32,443 nt of DNA from Desulfocapsa sp. (GCA_022712975.1 JAFLJO010000121.1:1-32443), one strand, 5' to 3'. Positions 1 through 7,955 are shown, counted from the first letter of the stretch. Program-made: numbers and translations. The notes: generated from the letters alone by a model not told the origin.

Positions 1-1
1 A

Positions 2-298
2 CTGATCCTGATTCGTTCGGATACTGTTCCAGAAGATATAAAAGTGATTGACATGGCGGAGGGATTACTCACATCGAGAGGAGGGCAGACTTCACATGCT
101 TCAGTGGTTGCGGTACGTCTTGAAAAAACCTGTATTGTCGGTTGCAAGCATTTGAAGGTCTATGAAAATCATCAGTATTGCAAAATTGGTGAAACCATGA
201 TTAGGTTCGGTGATCCTGTCTCAGTTGATGGTCGTAGTGGGCAGATATTAAGTGGAATGCATGAAACTCGTGAAGAAATGCATATCCTGCCGATTTAG
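2..298 (+). CDS. PEP-utilising enzyme mobile domain protein, C-terminal end (partial)
   Basis: Only the last 98 codons lie in the window; the reading frame is open from the left edge. The segment GLLTSRGGQTSHASVVA is the phosphohistidine mobile domain of PEP synthase, pyruvate phosphate dikinase (PPDK) and related swivelling-domain enzymes; the His in TSHAS is the residue that carries phosphate between the nucleotide and the PEP/pyruvate sites. The protein stops about 45 residues after the usual core of this domain (it ends in HILPI), so no PEP-binding TIM barrel follows as it would in canonical PPDK. It is therefore either a PEP-synthase-like protein with the swivelling domain last (as in rifampicin phosphotransferase-like and some pyruvate-binding proteins) or a variant dikinase. 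The N-terminal ATP-grasp part would decide, and it lies outside the window. The family is secure, the substrate is not. Confidence 0.8.
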   Translation: MILIRSDTVPEDIKVIDMAEGLLTSRGGQTSHASVVAVRLEKTCIVGCKHLKVYENHQYCKIGETMIRFGDPVSVDGRSGQILSGMHETREEMHILPI

Positions 299-302
299 AT
301 TG

Positions 303-363
303 TATGGTTGACACACGTAAGAATTTGAGAATCTGTTAACCACGAAATCTTATGGTTGACACA
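303..363 (+). repeat. 13-bp direct repeat TATGGTTGACACA, two copies
   Basis: TATGGTTGACACA occurs at 303-315 and again, exactly, at 351-363, 48 bp apart. The second copy contains the -35 hexamer TTGACA of the likely promoter of the small gene at 460. The first copy has no convincing -10 element at 17 bp. It could be a duplicated operator, a duplicated promoter half or chance; no regulator is known from sequence alone. Confidence 0.6.
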
Positions 364-384
364 AATTTCGGAGTATAATAATAC
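356..384 (+). promoter_or_regulatory. Sigma70-type promoter for the small gene at 460
   Basis: TTGACA at 356-361 (a perfect -35 hexamer) is followed 17 bp later by TAATAC at 379-384. Transcription would begin near 391, about 70 bp before the start codon. The overlapping TATAAT at 374-379 is only 12 bp from the -35 and is less likely to be used. Confidence 0.55.
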
Positions 385-459
385 ACAAAGTGTTATGTGT
401 ATTAACCATGTCAGTGTCTTAAAGAAACTTTTGAAAAAATATGTAATAAGGAGTCAATA

Positions 460-687
460 ATGGCAAAAAAATCAAAAAAGGTGAAGTTATTGAAAGGTCC
501 TGCTTTGGCAGCTTATGCTCGAAAAAAAGCTGTCGGACTCGGTCTTAATGGAAAAGGAAGGAAGCTTACTGAGCTTGTCTGGATGATTCAGGAAAAGGAA
601 GGACACATAAACTGCTTCAAAAAAGAAAAGATTTGTTCGCACTCAGGATGTTGTTGGCAGCTTTCTTGTGGTGTGAAAATGAGTTGA
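460..687 (+). CDS. Small basic SAP-like protein with a cysteine-rich tail
   Basis: 75 residues. AAGGAG lies 7 bases before the ATG, and a good promoter lies upstream, so this is probably a real gene. The first 35 residues are lysine/arginine rich (MAKKSKKVKLLKG). A short helical stretch KLTELVWMIQEKEG follows, and then five cysteines at 52, 59, 64, 65 and 70 with the pattern C-x6-C-x4-CC-x4-C. From memory, small proteins of Deltaproteobacteria that carry a SAP/Rho-N-like helix followed by IQ-x2-EG-x3-CF and a C-x4-C-W-x-C tail look alike. SAP and Rho-N helices often bind nucleic acid, and the cysteines could bind a metal, but neither function is shown here. It stands alone, downstream of the PEP-domain gene. 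Confidence 0.6.
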   Translation: MAKKSKKVKLLKGPALAAYARKKAVGLGLNGKGRKLTELVWMIQEKEGHINCFKKEKICSHSGCCWQLSCGVKMS

Positions 688-940
688 TCAGAAAAATTAG
701 GGTGCAATACAATAAAGTGACAAATTGAGTATGTATATTTTGATGTATCGGAAAATCCACAGTTTCTGTGGAAGTTGTTCCTATGTTGCTTGCCGAAAAC
801 CGCATACCTTCTGCCCGGCCCGCAGGGCATCATGTTCCTAAGTGCCCTGAAGGTGCTGTTAACCCTTTGAGTTTAATTACGCTGCATAATTTCTCGGAGT
901 CTGTGCGTACCTGTTTTTTATTACTGCAGTTTCATTGCGT
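688..940. other. Intergenic region holding two interspersed-repeat segments
   Basis: No convincing gene is seen. Positions 740-836 are a copy of the repeat also found at 2962-3053. Positions 892-934 (TTCTCGGAGTCTGTG...) match 18942-18983. Short open frames on both strands here overlap the repeats and resemble no family. The segment includes the self-complementary bases GCCC...GGGC near 810-828. Confidence 0.6.
740..836 (+). repeat. Interspersed intergenic repeat, copy 1
   Basis: This segment aligns with 2962-3053 at roughly 85% by eye. Shared blocks include GTTGCTTGCCGAA, ATACCTTCTGCCC and GCAGGGCATCATGTTC. The second copy lacks a 4-5 base stretch near CCCGG. It is non-coding in both places and lies outside operons. 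It may be a decayed mobile element or a REP-like family; no terminal structure could be fixed. Confidence 0.65.
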
Positions 941-1168
941 TTATTTATCTGTGTGTCTGCACACGGGTACACCAAGCGCTTTTAAGATCAGTCCCAGAGG
1001 GCAGAATTTAGTAAATCCAAACTGAAATAAGTTCAGACCCACGAAGGCGGTACCGAAGAGCCAATACTCATGCAAAAACAGCGGGTTAGAGCCGCAGTCT
1101 GTGCCGAGTGACATGGTGAGTAGGATGAAAAATCCTGCAATGGTATGAATCCAGTCCGTAACAATCAT
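941..1168 (-). CDS. DUF2892 (YgaP-like) inner-membrane protein
   Basis: 75 residues with two hydrophobic helices. The segment LNLFQFGFTKFCPLGLILKALGV is the signature end of DUF2892, the transmembrane domain that in E. coli YgaP is attached to a rhodanese domain. GAGGAA sits 7 bases before the ATG on the minus strand. The cysteine in FTKFCP is conserved in the family as remembered. In other bacteria such proteins lie beside ArsR-type persulfide regulators and handle sulfane sulfur. Here a regulator of exactly that kind lies two genes away (2485-2772), which suggests, as inference, a sulfide/persulfide role. No rhodanese domain is present. An ACACTAGTGT palindrome at 1231-1240 lies about 60 bp upstream of the start. 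Confidence 0.8.
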   Translation of the reverse strand: MIVTDWIHTIAGFFILLTMSLGTDCGSNPLFLHEYWLFGTAFVGLNLFQFGFTKFCPLGLILKALGVPVCRHTDK

Positions 1169-1276
1169 AAGGTATTCCTCATAAATAATTTGCTGATCTG
1201 ATAATGTGAATTATTCTTGCATCCAGACATACACTAGTGTTGCTTATGTGTTTTGGCAAGTAAGGAATTACTTAGA

Positions 1277-2365
1277 TTACAATTTTCTGTTCCGCCAGCT
1301 ATTTCGATTACGTTTTTTGATCCGAAAGAAATCAAATGCTGCATAGAGCAGAAGGCCAACACCTATTCCCATAAAGAATTTTATCCACCCTGAATCCTCC
1401 GTTGGCACTATTTTTTTAGAATCCGGCACAACAGGTGCTACGGTTTCTTCTTTGGGAATGGCTACGCTAGCCTTTCGCTTAACAGGAGTTGCTTCAGCGG
1501 CTGTGATTACAGCTTCGAGTCGGGCTGGAATGTTAGCAAAGGCCTTGTTTAGCATTTCAATGGCTTTTGCATCTCGGACTTTGCGATTTTGACTTCCCAT
1601 GACAATTGCTATAATCCGTACGCCGTTCCTTTTGGCAGTGGCGGCTATGGAAAATCCGGCCTTGGTAAAATAACCCGTTTTGAATCCGTCGCACCCGTCA
1701 ACTTCTTTGAGCAGGTGATTATGGGAACGCATGATAAACTCACCGCCGCGGAACTCTTTGACCCTGCTTCCAGTATATTTATAGATTTCAGGGCGTGTAC
1801 TTAACTTGCGGCAGAGGATTCCAAAATCCGTGGCAGTGGTCACGTCAACTTTTTGTCCCTTTGAAGGCGGCAGTCCGTGAACGGAGTGAAAGGTGGTATT
1901 TTTCATACCAAAATCTTTCGCTTTTTCATTCATTAAGACAACGAATGCTTCTTTGCTGCCTGCAACATGGATTGCAAGGGCAACAGCGGCATCATTGGCT
2001 GATTGAATCATCAGGGCATAGAGTAAATCTTCGATAGAAAATTGTTCTTTTGGATCAAGATACACCTGTGAACCACCCATTTTATAGGCTTCCACCGTAA
2101 TTTGAACCATTTCATCGAGCTGTAACGTTCCCTGTTCGACACGATCGAGAATCACCAGCAGAACCATGAGTTTTAAGGTGCTTGCAGGATAAACCGGGAC
2201 ATCAGCATTTCTTGAAAAGAGTATTTCTCCAGTATCTGCATCGAGTACCAAGGCAGATGCATATGGTTCAGTGGCTACAGTTTTTAAGGGAGCACGCCCT
2301 GCCCAGGCTGTTTGTCCGATCAGGGTGAAGATAAGGAGACATAGAAGGGAGTTTTTTATGTTCAT
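1277..2365 (-). CDS. D-alanyl-D-alanine carboxypeptidase (penicillin-binding protein 5/6 type, S11 family)
   Basis: This periplasmic serine peptidase trims the terminal D-Ala from peptidoglycan pentapeptides. From the start at 2365 (362 aa) there is a clean signal peptide (MNIKNSLLCLLIFTLIGQ, cleavage after AWA). The three active-site motifs follow in order: STLK at 62-65, SAN at 122-124 and KTG at 229-231. Near the C-terminus a hydrophobic helix (about 330-350) followed by RIKKRNR would anchor it in the inner membrane; classical PBP5 uses an amphipathic helix instead. The frame extends upstream to an ATG at 2422, but that would add a polar stretch before the signal peptide and has no ribosome site, so 2365 is preferred, although its own ribosome site is weak. 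It is transcribed after the ArsR gene, 119 bp downstream of it. Confidence 0.9.
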   Translation of the reverse strand: MNIKNSLLCLLIFTLIGQTAWAGRAPLKTVATEPYASALVLDADTGEILFSRNADVPVYPASTLKLMVLLVILDRVEQGTLQLDEMVQITVEAYKMGGSQVYLDPKEQFSIEDLLYALMIQSANDAAVALAIHVAGSKEAFVVLMNEKAKDFGMKNTTFHSVHGLPPSKGQKVDVTTATDFGILCRKLSTRPEIYKYTGSRVKEFRGGEFIMRSHNHLLKEVDGCDGFKTGYFTKAGFSIAATAKRNGVRIIAIVMGSQNRKVRDAKAIEMLNKAFANIPARLEAVITAAEATPVKRKASVAIPKEETVAPVVPDSKKIVPTEDSGWIKFFMGIGVGLLLYAAFDFFRIKKRNRNSWRNRKL

Positions 2366-2484
2366 ATAGTATCCGATTATTTTTATGGTATTGGGCCGGG
2401 AGAATTCACAAGGACATAACATTCTTGTAGTGTGAGCTACTCACTGGGTAAACAAAATAGTTTCAAGAAGTTCTGATGTTGTTG

Positions 2485-2772
2485 CTACACATCTGGGCAG
2501 AACAGGGACTTCATTTTCCCCATTAACTCAATAATGCGCGGATCGTGGATACGGTTGTAGATGAAGTTTGCATCTTTCCGGTAATCGATTATTCCCTGAT
2601 TGCGCAGGATGTTCAAATGTTGTGATACATTAGCATTCGTTGTTTTTACCTGTTCTCTAATATCACCTACTGACATCTCCTGATCCTGCAAAAGGCAGAG
2701 AATTTTTAAGCGTATTGGGTGGGACATAGATTTCAGGAGTTTGGACATGGCGTCTATTTGTTCGTCTTCCAT
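2485..2772 (-). CDS. ArsR-family regulator, YgaV/BigR/SqrR-type persulfide sensor
   Basis: 95 residues with a winged helix-turn-helix (SVGDIREQVKTTNANVSQHLNILRNQG, recognition helix about residues 45-60). The metal-binding ELCVCDL motif of ArsR/SmtB is absent (the position reads QEMSVGDI). Instead there are just two cysteines, C26 in RLKILCLL and C92 in the last four residues (FCPDV). Their spacing of 66 residues equals that of C41/C107 in SqrR and C42/C108 in BigR, which form a disulfide or tetrasulfide bridge when exposed to persulfide. E. coli YgaV has the same RLLILCML and C-terminal YCP. GAGGT lies 7 bases before the ATG. It probably represses itself and perhaps the DUF2892 gene; that part is inference. 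Confidence 0.85.
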   Translation of the reverse strand: MEDEQIDAMSKLLKSMSHPIRLKILCLLQDQEMSVGDIREQVKTTNANVSQHLNILRNQGIIDYRKDANFIYNRIHDPRIIELMGKMKSLFCPDV

Positions 2773-2961
2773 AGTAGTACCTCGGTAAAGAAAAATACTG
2801 AATCAGTGTGTCGGGGAATTCCTCTGTCATTCTTTGGGAAGAGGAAGAAATAAAGTATTCCAGGTAGCATCACCATACTAAACATACACACAAATATCAG
2901 GGATAATAAAGTTTTATGGACGAAAAAAATGTGGCGTAGGTAAGCGCAGACTCCGTAGATG

Positions 2962-3053
2962 TTTATGTATCGGGGAATTAAAGTTTCTGTGGGAGTTGTT
3001 CCTGTGTTGCTTGCCGAATACCGAATACCTTCTGCCCGCAGGGCATCATGTTC
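2962..3053 (+). repeat. Interspersed intergenic repeat, copy 2
   Basis: Partner of 740-836, in the same orientation. It starts TTTATGTATCGG and ends GGGCATCATGTTC. After this the two copies diverge, so the repeat boundary on the right is near 3053. Confidence 0.65.
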
Positions 3054-3280
3054 AAGTTATTTAGTTCCCGTTCCTAAGGATTGAGAGCAGATATTGTATT
3101 CCTTTTCAGGAGTATGTCGTATTTTGTGTATGATATTATTTTGTAAGCTCTCTTTGTTGTAAGGATACCTATAATGGAAATCCTAATATCTTGAAAAAAA
3201 GCAAGCAATCCTTACTGGGTTTCAGGGAGAAAGAAATAATAGCATAAATAAAATTGATACTTTTAACAATTCTTTTTTAT

Positions 3281-3299
3281 TTAACAAGTGTCTTGTTAA
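3281..3299. promoter_or_regulatory. Perfect inverted repeat upstream of acs, possible operator
   Basis: TTAACAAG-TGT-CTTGTTAA: two 8-base arms with a 3-base spacer, about 160 bp before the acs start. The AT-rich symmetry is typical of dimeric repressor or activator sites. No matching regulator is encoded nearby except the ArsR protein, for which the match is unproven. Confidence 0.4.
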
Positions 3300-3457
3300 G
3301 TAGAATATGGTAGGGTTTTTCATTGAGAGATGCCCCATTTTTATTCTATGTACCAAAAATATAGATTCCTAAATTCCCGAAAGTTCCTCAATTGTCAATG
3401 GAAATGACAATTACTTTCAGTCGAATTGGAAAGCCGATTAATTATGGAGAATATTGC

Positions 3458-5449
3458 ATGAGTTCAAATGACGACAAAATCACAAGTCTGTTAAGTGAAG
3501 AACGAGTTTTCGAGCCACCAATCGAAGGGCGTGATGCTGCTGCTATTGGAAGCCTTGATGCGTATCACGCTGAGTATAAAAGATCCATGGAAGATCCGGA
3601 AGGGTACTGGGCAGAGCGTGCTGAAGAGCTGGTTACCTGGGACAAGAAATGGGATACCGTAGTTGATGCTGACTTTGACAAACCTGAGTTTAATTGGTTC
3701 AAAGGCGGCAAGCTGAATGTTTCTTATAACTGCCTTGATCGTCATCTTGAAAATGGTCGCCGTAATAAGGCAGCTCTTATCTGGCAGGGTGAGCCCGAAG
3801 AAGATGTAAAAGTCTACACCTATCAGATGTTGCACACAGAAGTTTGTCGTTTTGCCAATGTTTTGAAGAAAAAGGGCGTAAAAAAGGGCGACCGTGTTGC
3901 CATTTATCTTCCTATGATTCCTGAGTTATCCATTGCGCTTCTTGCCTGTGCACGAATTGGTGCCACGCATTCAGTAGTGTTCGCAGGGTTTTCTTCCGTT
4001 GCACTCCAGAGTCGTATTCAGGATTGCGAGGCCAAGGTTCTGGTAACCGCTGATGCTGTTATTCGTGCTGGAAAGATCATTCCATTGAAACCAAATGCTG
4101 ATGAGGCTTTAAGCGAATGTGATACCATCGAAAGCTGTGTCGTTGTGAAACGAGGTGGAAATGATGTTTCTCTGACTGATGGCCGTGATAGCTGGTGGCA
4201 CGATGAAGTGGCAGAGAGCGATATTGCACCGACATGTGAGCCAGAGTCCATGGACGCCGAGGATACTCTCTTTATTCTCTACACGTCCGGTTCCACTGGA
4301 AAACCAAAGGGTGTTGTGCATACCACTGGTGGGTATCTCACCTACGTTATGCACACCTGTCAGTATGTTTTTGATATGAAAGATGATGATGTGTTCTGGT
4401 GCACTGCTGATATTGGCTGGGTCACCGGCCATTCCTATATTCTCTACGGTCCTCTTGGACTTGGTGCTACTTCCATTATGTTTGAAGGCGTGCCAACGTA
4501 TCCAGGCCCAGATCGTTTCTGGAAGATCGTTGAAAAATTTCAGGTAAATACTTTCTATACTGCACCCACCGTTATTCGTGCTCTTATGCGTGACGGTGAC
4601 GAACCTACGCAACGCTACGATCTCTCCAGCCTCCGTATTCTGGGATCTGTTGGCGAGCCGATCAATCCTGAGGCGTGGATGTGGTACTATGTGAATATTG
4701 GGAAAGAAAAGCTGCCCATCGTTGATACCTGGTGGCAGACTGAGACCGGTGGACTTATGATTTCGCCACTCCCCTATGCCACACCAACGAAACCCGGTTC
4801 TGCAAGCCTGCCGCTTCCCGGAATTGACGCCGCTATTTTTAATGAGGCAGGTGAGGAAGCCGGCCCAAATGAGGGTGGACATCTGGTCATTCGAAAACCA
4901 TGGCCAGGAATGCTTCGTGGTGTGTTTGGTGATCCTGAACGGTACAAGAAAGCCTATTTCAGCCGTTACAAAGACACCTACGATCCAGAAGATGGTGCCC
5001 GTAAGGATGATGATGGTTATTTTTGGATCATGGGGCGTCTTGATGATGTGGTTAATGTATCAGGCCATAGACTTGGAACGGCTGAGATTGAGTCTGCTCT
5101 TGTTTCACATCCGGTTATTGCAGAAGCTGCTGCTGTTGGCATTCCACACAAGATTAAGGGACAGGCCATTTATGCCTTTGTTACTCCCAATAAAGGTGTG
5201 GAGCATACCCCGGAACTGCTGGCTGAGTTGAGGGGGCATGTTCGTAAAGAAATTGGACCTATTGCTACACCAGATGCAATACAATATGCACCAGGTCTGC
5301 CAAAAACAAGAAGTGGAAAAATTATGCGTCGCGTGCTTCGTAAGATTGCATCCAATGATTTCAAAGATTTTGGTGATACTTCAACTCTTGCCGATCCTTC
5401 AGTTGTTGAAGATTTGATCAATGGTAAGAAAGCACTGGATAATAAGTAA
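3458..5449 (+). CDS. acs: Acetyl-CoA synthetase, AMP-forming
   Basis: Activates acetate to acetyl-CoA with ATP through acetyl-AMP in the cytoplasm. The 663-residue length is normal for Acs. Visible signatures: the phosphate-binding loop [14 protein letters not shown] (near residue 275), the adenine-site motif [10 protein letters not shown], the hinge [15 protein letters not shown], and the catalytic/acetylatable lysine in [15 protein letters not shown] (near 620). The ATG at 3458 is chosen because ATGGAGA precedes it by 8 bases; an upstream in-frame ATG at 3392 lacks such a site. It is convergent with the ActP-like transporter gene, and the two share a palindromic terminator. Together they would give acetate uptake and activation, either for assimilation or for oxidation. 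Confidence 0.95.
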   Translation: MSSNDDKITSLLSEERVFEPPIEGRDAAAIGSLDAYHAEYKRSMEDPEGYWAERAEELVTWDKKWDTVVDADFDKPEFNWFKGGKLNVSYNCLDRHLENGRRNKAALIWQGEPEEDVKVYTYQMLHTEVCRFANVLKKKGVKKGDRVAIYLPMIPELSIALLACARIGATHSVVFAGFSSVALQSRIQDCEAKVLVTADAVIRAGKIIPLKPNADEALSECDTIESCVVVKRGGNDVSLTDGRDSWWHDEVAESDIAPTCEPESMDAEDTLFILYTSGSTGKPKGVVHTTGGYLTYVMHTCQYVFDMKDDDVFWCTADIGWVTGHSYILYGPLGLGATSIMFEGVPTYPGPDRFWKIVEKFQVNTFYTAPTVIRALMRDGDEPTQRYDLSSLRILGSVGEPINPEAWMWYYVNIGKEKLPIVDTWWQTETGGLMISPLPYATPTKPGSASLPLPGIDAAIFNEAGEEAGPNEGGHLVIRKPWPGMLRGVFGDPERYKKAYFSRYKDTYDPEDGARKDDDGYFWIMGRLDDVVNVSGHRLGTAEIESALVSHPVIAEAAAVGIPHKIKGQAIYAFVTPNKGVEHTPELLAELRGHVRKEIGPIATPDAIQYAPGLPKTRSGKIMRRVLRKIASNDFKDFGDTSTLADPSVVEDLINGKKALDNK

Positions 5450-5527
5450 TCGTTTTATTGTTTGTTTTTTATTGTCATGATTAGTGCAATGCTAGAGAAG
5501 TTATCAGTTGTCAGAAATCAATATTTG

Positions 5528-5569
5528 CACACATTAAAAGTCTCCTGATCAGGAGGCTTTTAATGTGTG
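5528..5569. terminator. 42-bp palindromic bidirectional terminator between acs and the symporter gene
   Basis: The left arm 5528-5548 and right arm 5549-5569 pair along 21 bp with one G-T wobble, around a central TGATCA. The A/T-rich flanks AAAAG and CTTTT provide U-rich runs in both directions. It sits between the two convergent stop codons at 5449 and 5587. Confidence 0.8.
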
Positions 5570-5586
5570 TTCTGTTTAATTCGTAA

Positions 5587-7194
5587 TCAGTCTTTTGTAT
5601 GAGCTACAGCCATAAAGTCATCTACATTACCGGTGTCTTTAGTTAGATAAGTAACTACTACCAAAGCAATTACAGCAGCAGGAACACTGTAAAGAGCAGG
5701 GTTTACCAGTACGGGAATGCCAAATATGTAGTCGGCACCAAAAAATCTTCCAAATGTAAATAACAAAGAACTTACTAAGCCGACAAGCATTCCGGCCATG
5801 ATACCTTGCTTGGTTAGCCTGCGCCACCATAGTGTAAAGAGCAAAGCCGGGGCAAAAGTGCTGGCTGCTATACCAAAACACATCCCCACCAGCATACCAA
5901 CATTGACATCTTTTAACCAAACAGCCATCATAATGGCCAATACAGCCAGTACACCGGCACCTATTTTAGCAAAAAGTAACTGCTCGCGATCACTACTGCC
6001 CGGTTTGAGAATGCCGGCATAAAGGTCATGAGCCAAGCTGGTAGTGGCTGAAATCAACAAACCGGCTGATGTGCTTAGCATCGCAGCTAATGCACCAGCA
6101 GCAATAATACCTAAGAAAATCTCACCGCCCAACAAGTTACCCAACATCGGAACGGTCATATTGGTAGCCATGCCGCGCTGTCCTTCATCTAAAAGCTGTA
6201 TGATCGTAGGGTACAGCAAATACATCGCCGCTAAACCAACCAGTAATACCATGGCATAAAAAGTTGCCAATCCCCAAATAGTAAATTCAGTACTTTTTTG
6301 AGCCGCCCTGGCATCCTGTACGGTATAAAACCGAATCAGTATGTGTGGTAGTCCCAGTACTCCCAAAAACAAACCTAACACTAAACTCATTTGGTTCATC
6401 ATATCTCGCAAGCCAACCCCAGGCGTTAAAGCACTAGGCGCATCAGGCATTGCTTTCCGGGTAGCTGCAATCACAGCTGCAACATCTTCTGTGCCGATTT
6501 TTTCTATAACAGCGGTGGCTTCTGAAACAGCAACAATAGGCGGAACCATTTCATGACTGGCATCAATAATATTCAACGGATTACCATCAAAATAAACAAC
6601 GCTGGATACTATCAACAACGCAGCCATTGCACTCCACAGTAGTACTCCCTGAATAGCCTGGTTATAAGTAGTACCGCGCATACCACCTAAAATTACAAAT
6701 AAAGCCATCAACACACCAGTTGCGATTACCGTAGGTAAAAAATTCCACCCTAATAATAATTTAAACAAGTGCCCGGCACCCACTATTTGGGGTACTAAAT
6801 AAAGAGTACAAAGAACAATAGTACTAATCATAGCCAGTATTTTAATTCCCCGACATTCAAAGCGAGCTACCAGCGCATCTGCAATGGTAAACTTACCCGA
6901 TCTTTTAAGCGGGCCGGCTGCTACCAATAAAACAGTAATCCAAGCTCCAAAAAACCCTAGTGCTATCCACCAGCCGTCAATACCACCCAAGGCTATCGCC
7001 CCGGCTACTCCCAAAAAACTAGCTGCGCTGCTGTAATCTCCCAGCATAGCTAAGCCATTAATTTTCCATGGTATTTGCCCACCAGCCACATAGAAAGATG
7101 CTGTGGTGCGGGTATGTCTCCGGCTAGAATAACTTATATAAATTGTTAGTATTACACTTAATGCCACTATTGATAATGCTATTGGGTTCTCCAT
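5587..7194 (-). CDS. actP: Sodium:solute symporter, ActP (acetate permease) type
   Basis: 535 residues, largely hydrophobic, with about 13 membrane segments. The family hallmark DFYVAGG/IP at the start is present as SFYVAGGQIPWKINGLAMLGDYSSAASFLG, and the central GGMRGTTYNQAIQG is the usual SSS segment that follows helix 5. ActP-like members import acetate and other short monocarboxylates with Na+. The neighbouring acs and the DUF485 tail on the upstream gene (E. coli pairs YjcH/DUF485 with ActP) support acetate. The ribosome site AAGGAGGTGA is unusually strong and Firmicutes-like, and the gene lies 26 bp after the usp fusion in the same operon. A 70-residue hydrophilic insertion (about 215-285) is a feature of this ActP subgroup. 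The exact substrate is inferred. Confidence 0.85.
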   Translation of the reverse strand: MENPIALSIVALSVILTIYISYSSRRHTRTTASFYVAGGQIPWKINGLAMLGDYSSAASFLGVAGAIALGGIDGWWIALGFFGAWITVLLVAAGPLKRSGKFTIADALVARFECRGIKILAMISTIVLCTLYLVPQIVGAGHLFKLLLGWNFLPTVIATGVLMALFVILGGMRGTTYNQAIQGVLLWSAMAALLIVSSVVYFDGNPLNIIDASHEMVPPIVAVSEATAVIEKIGTEDVAAVIAATRKAMPDAPSALTPGVGLRDMMNQMSLVLGLFLGVLGLPHILIRFYTVQDARAAQKSTEFTIWGLATFYAMVLLVGLAAMYLLYPTIIQLLDEGQRGMATNMTVPMLGNLLGGEIFLGIIAAGALAAMLSTSAGLLISATTSLAHDLYAGILKPGSSDREQLLFAKIGAGVLAVLAIMMAVWLKDVNVGMLVGMCFGIAASTFAPALLFTLWWRRLTKQGIMAGMLVGLVSSLLFTFGRFFGADYIFGIPVLVNPALYSVPAAVIALVVVTYLTKDTGNVDDFMAVAHTKD

Positions 7195-7220
7195 ACGTTT
7201 TTTTCACCTCCTTTAGGTTG

Positions 7221-7955
7221 TTAGATGCTTTTAGCAAGATATATCCGGGTAATTACCACTCCGCCAATAATCGTTCCCCAACCAGCCCAAATAGCTAGCG
7301 GCAAGCCCATTATGATAGTAGCAGCGGTTTCCTTCATAGGAGCAGAGGTCAATAATACAGCGCCAAAATATATAATTGCAAAAGCTACAAAAAGGCTGAA
7401 TGAAAATTTAAAGCTCTTCTTAAAGACTTCCGGTTGGAAAACCGGTTTGGCCACTTTTCCTTTTAACTTAGCAGACTCTTTTAGAGCAGGTAATAAAGCC
7501 AGCATATCCGAAATGTCTACTGCACCTTTTTTTAGTATCAACACCGGGCTGCGTGCCCCTTCTGACACCGCTTGAGCTACGCTGCCAAAATACCACTTGT
7601 CAATCCCTTTTCGGCCGGAGTCTCCAATAATAATCAAATCCACGCCATTATCTTCGGTCACTTTTAAAATACAAGCAGTGATACCCCCTTTTTCTAACCG
7701 GGTATCAATGCTTACACCCTGTTGTTGGCCGTACGCTAACACTAAGTCTAATGGTTTATCAGTAAGTGGTTTTTGCTCCAGTCCTTTTAAAGAAGCCTCT
7801 TCGATACTTTTTTCCACTTCAAGTAACGGAATATCTTCTTCTACCTGGATTACAATTACCTGAGAACCATATTGAGCAGCCATCTCTACTGCCCTTTTGG
7901 CAGCTCCGAGTGACGGGTCATAGCCATCTACGGCCACTAAGATTTTTTTGTACAA
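7221..7955 (-). CDS. Universal stress protein fused to a DUF485 membrane domain
   Basis: 244 residues. Residues 1-143 are a UspA fold: KKILVAVDGYDPS at the N-terminus, and the nucleotide-binding loop IIGDSGRKGIDKWYFGSVAQAVSEGARSPVLIL (G-x2-G-x9-GS pattern). Residues 180-244 carry two membrane helices, with GLPLAIWAGWGTIIGGVVITRIYLAK closely resembling the end of DUF485 (YjcH), the small partner usually encoded before ActP. The start is a TTG at 7955 with GGAGG 9 bases ahead. TTG plus a strong site again looks Gram-positive. The fusion suggests that the symporter's small partner senses ATP or energy state through the Usp domain; that is inference. A fusion by assembly error is unlikely because the frame is continuous and a linker (144-179) is present. 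Confidence 0.8.
   Translation of the reverse strand: MYKKILVAVDGYDPSLGAAKRAVEMAAQYGSQVIVIQVEEDIPLLEVEKSIEEASLKGLEQKPLTDKPLDLVLAYGQQQGVSIDTRLEKGGITACILKVTEDNGVDLIIIGDSGRKGIDKWYFGSVAQAVSEGARSPVLILKKGAVDISDMLALLPALKESAKLKGKVAKPVFQPEVFKKSFKFSFSLFVAFAIIYFGAVLLTSAPMKETAATIIMGLPLAIWAGWGTIIGGVVITRIYLAKSI

Larger units (their letters stand above)
2773..3457. other. Divergent intergenic region upstream of acs
   Basis: The region lies between the ArsR gene (leftward) and acs (rightward). It holds a second copy of the interspersed repeat (2962-3053) and a perfect inverted repeat at 3281-3299. The acs frame is open back to 3392, but the 22 extra residues lack a ribosome site. Between 3055 and 3280 only AT-rich sequence is seen, with no recognisable gene or RNA. 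Confidence 0.55.

Noticed and set aside
588..833. Minus-strand open frames overlapping the small cysteine protein and the repeat
   Set aside because: They overlap a better supported gene and repeat DNA, and show no motif.
2366..2422. Extended start of the D-Ala-D-Ala carboxypeptidase at 2422
   Set aside because: It would put a polar, cysteine-containing stretch before an otherwise perfect signal peptide and lacks a ribosome site.
4109..4882. Open frame of 257 codons on the minus strand within acs
   Set aside because: It is antisense to the clearly coding acs gene and has no family resemblance and no ribosome site.
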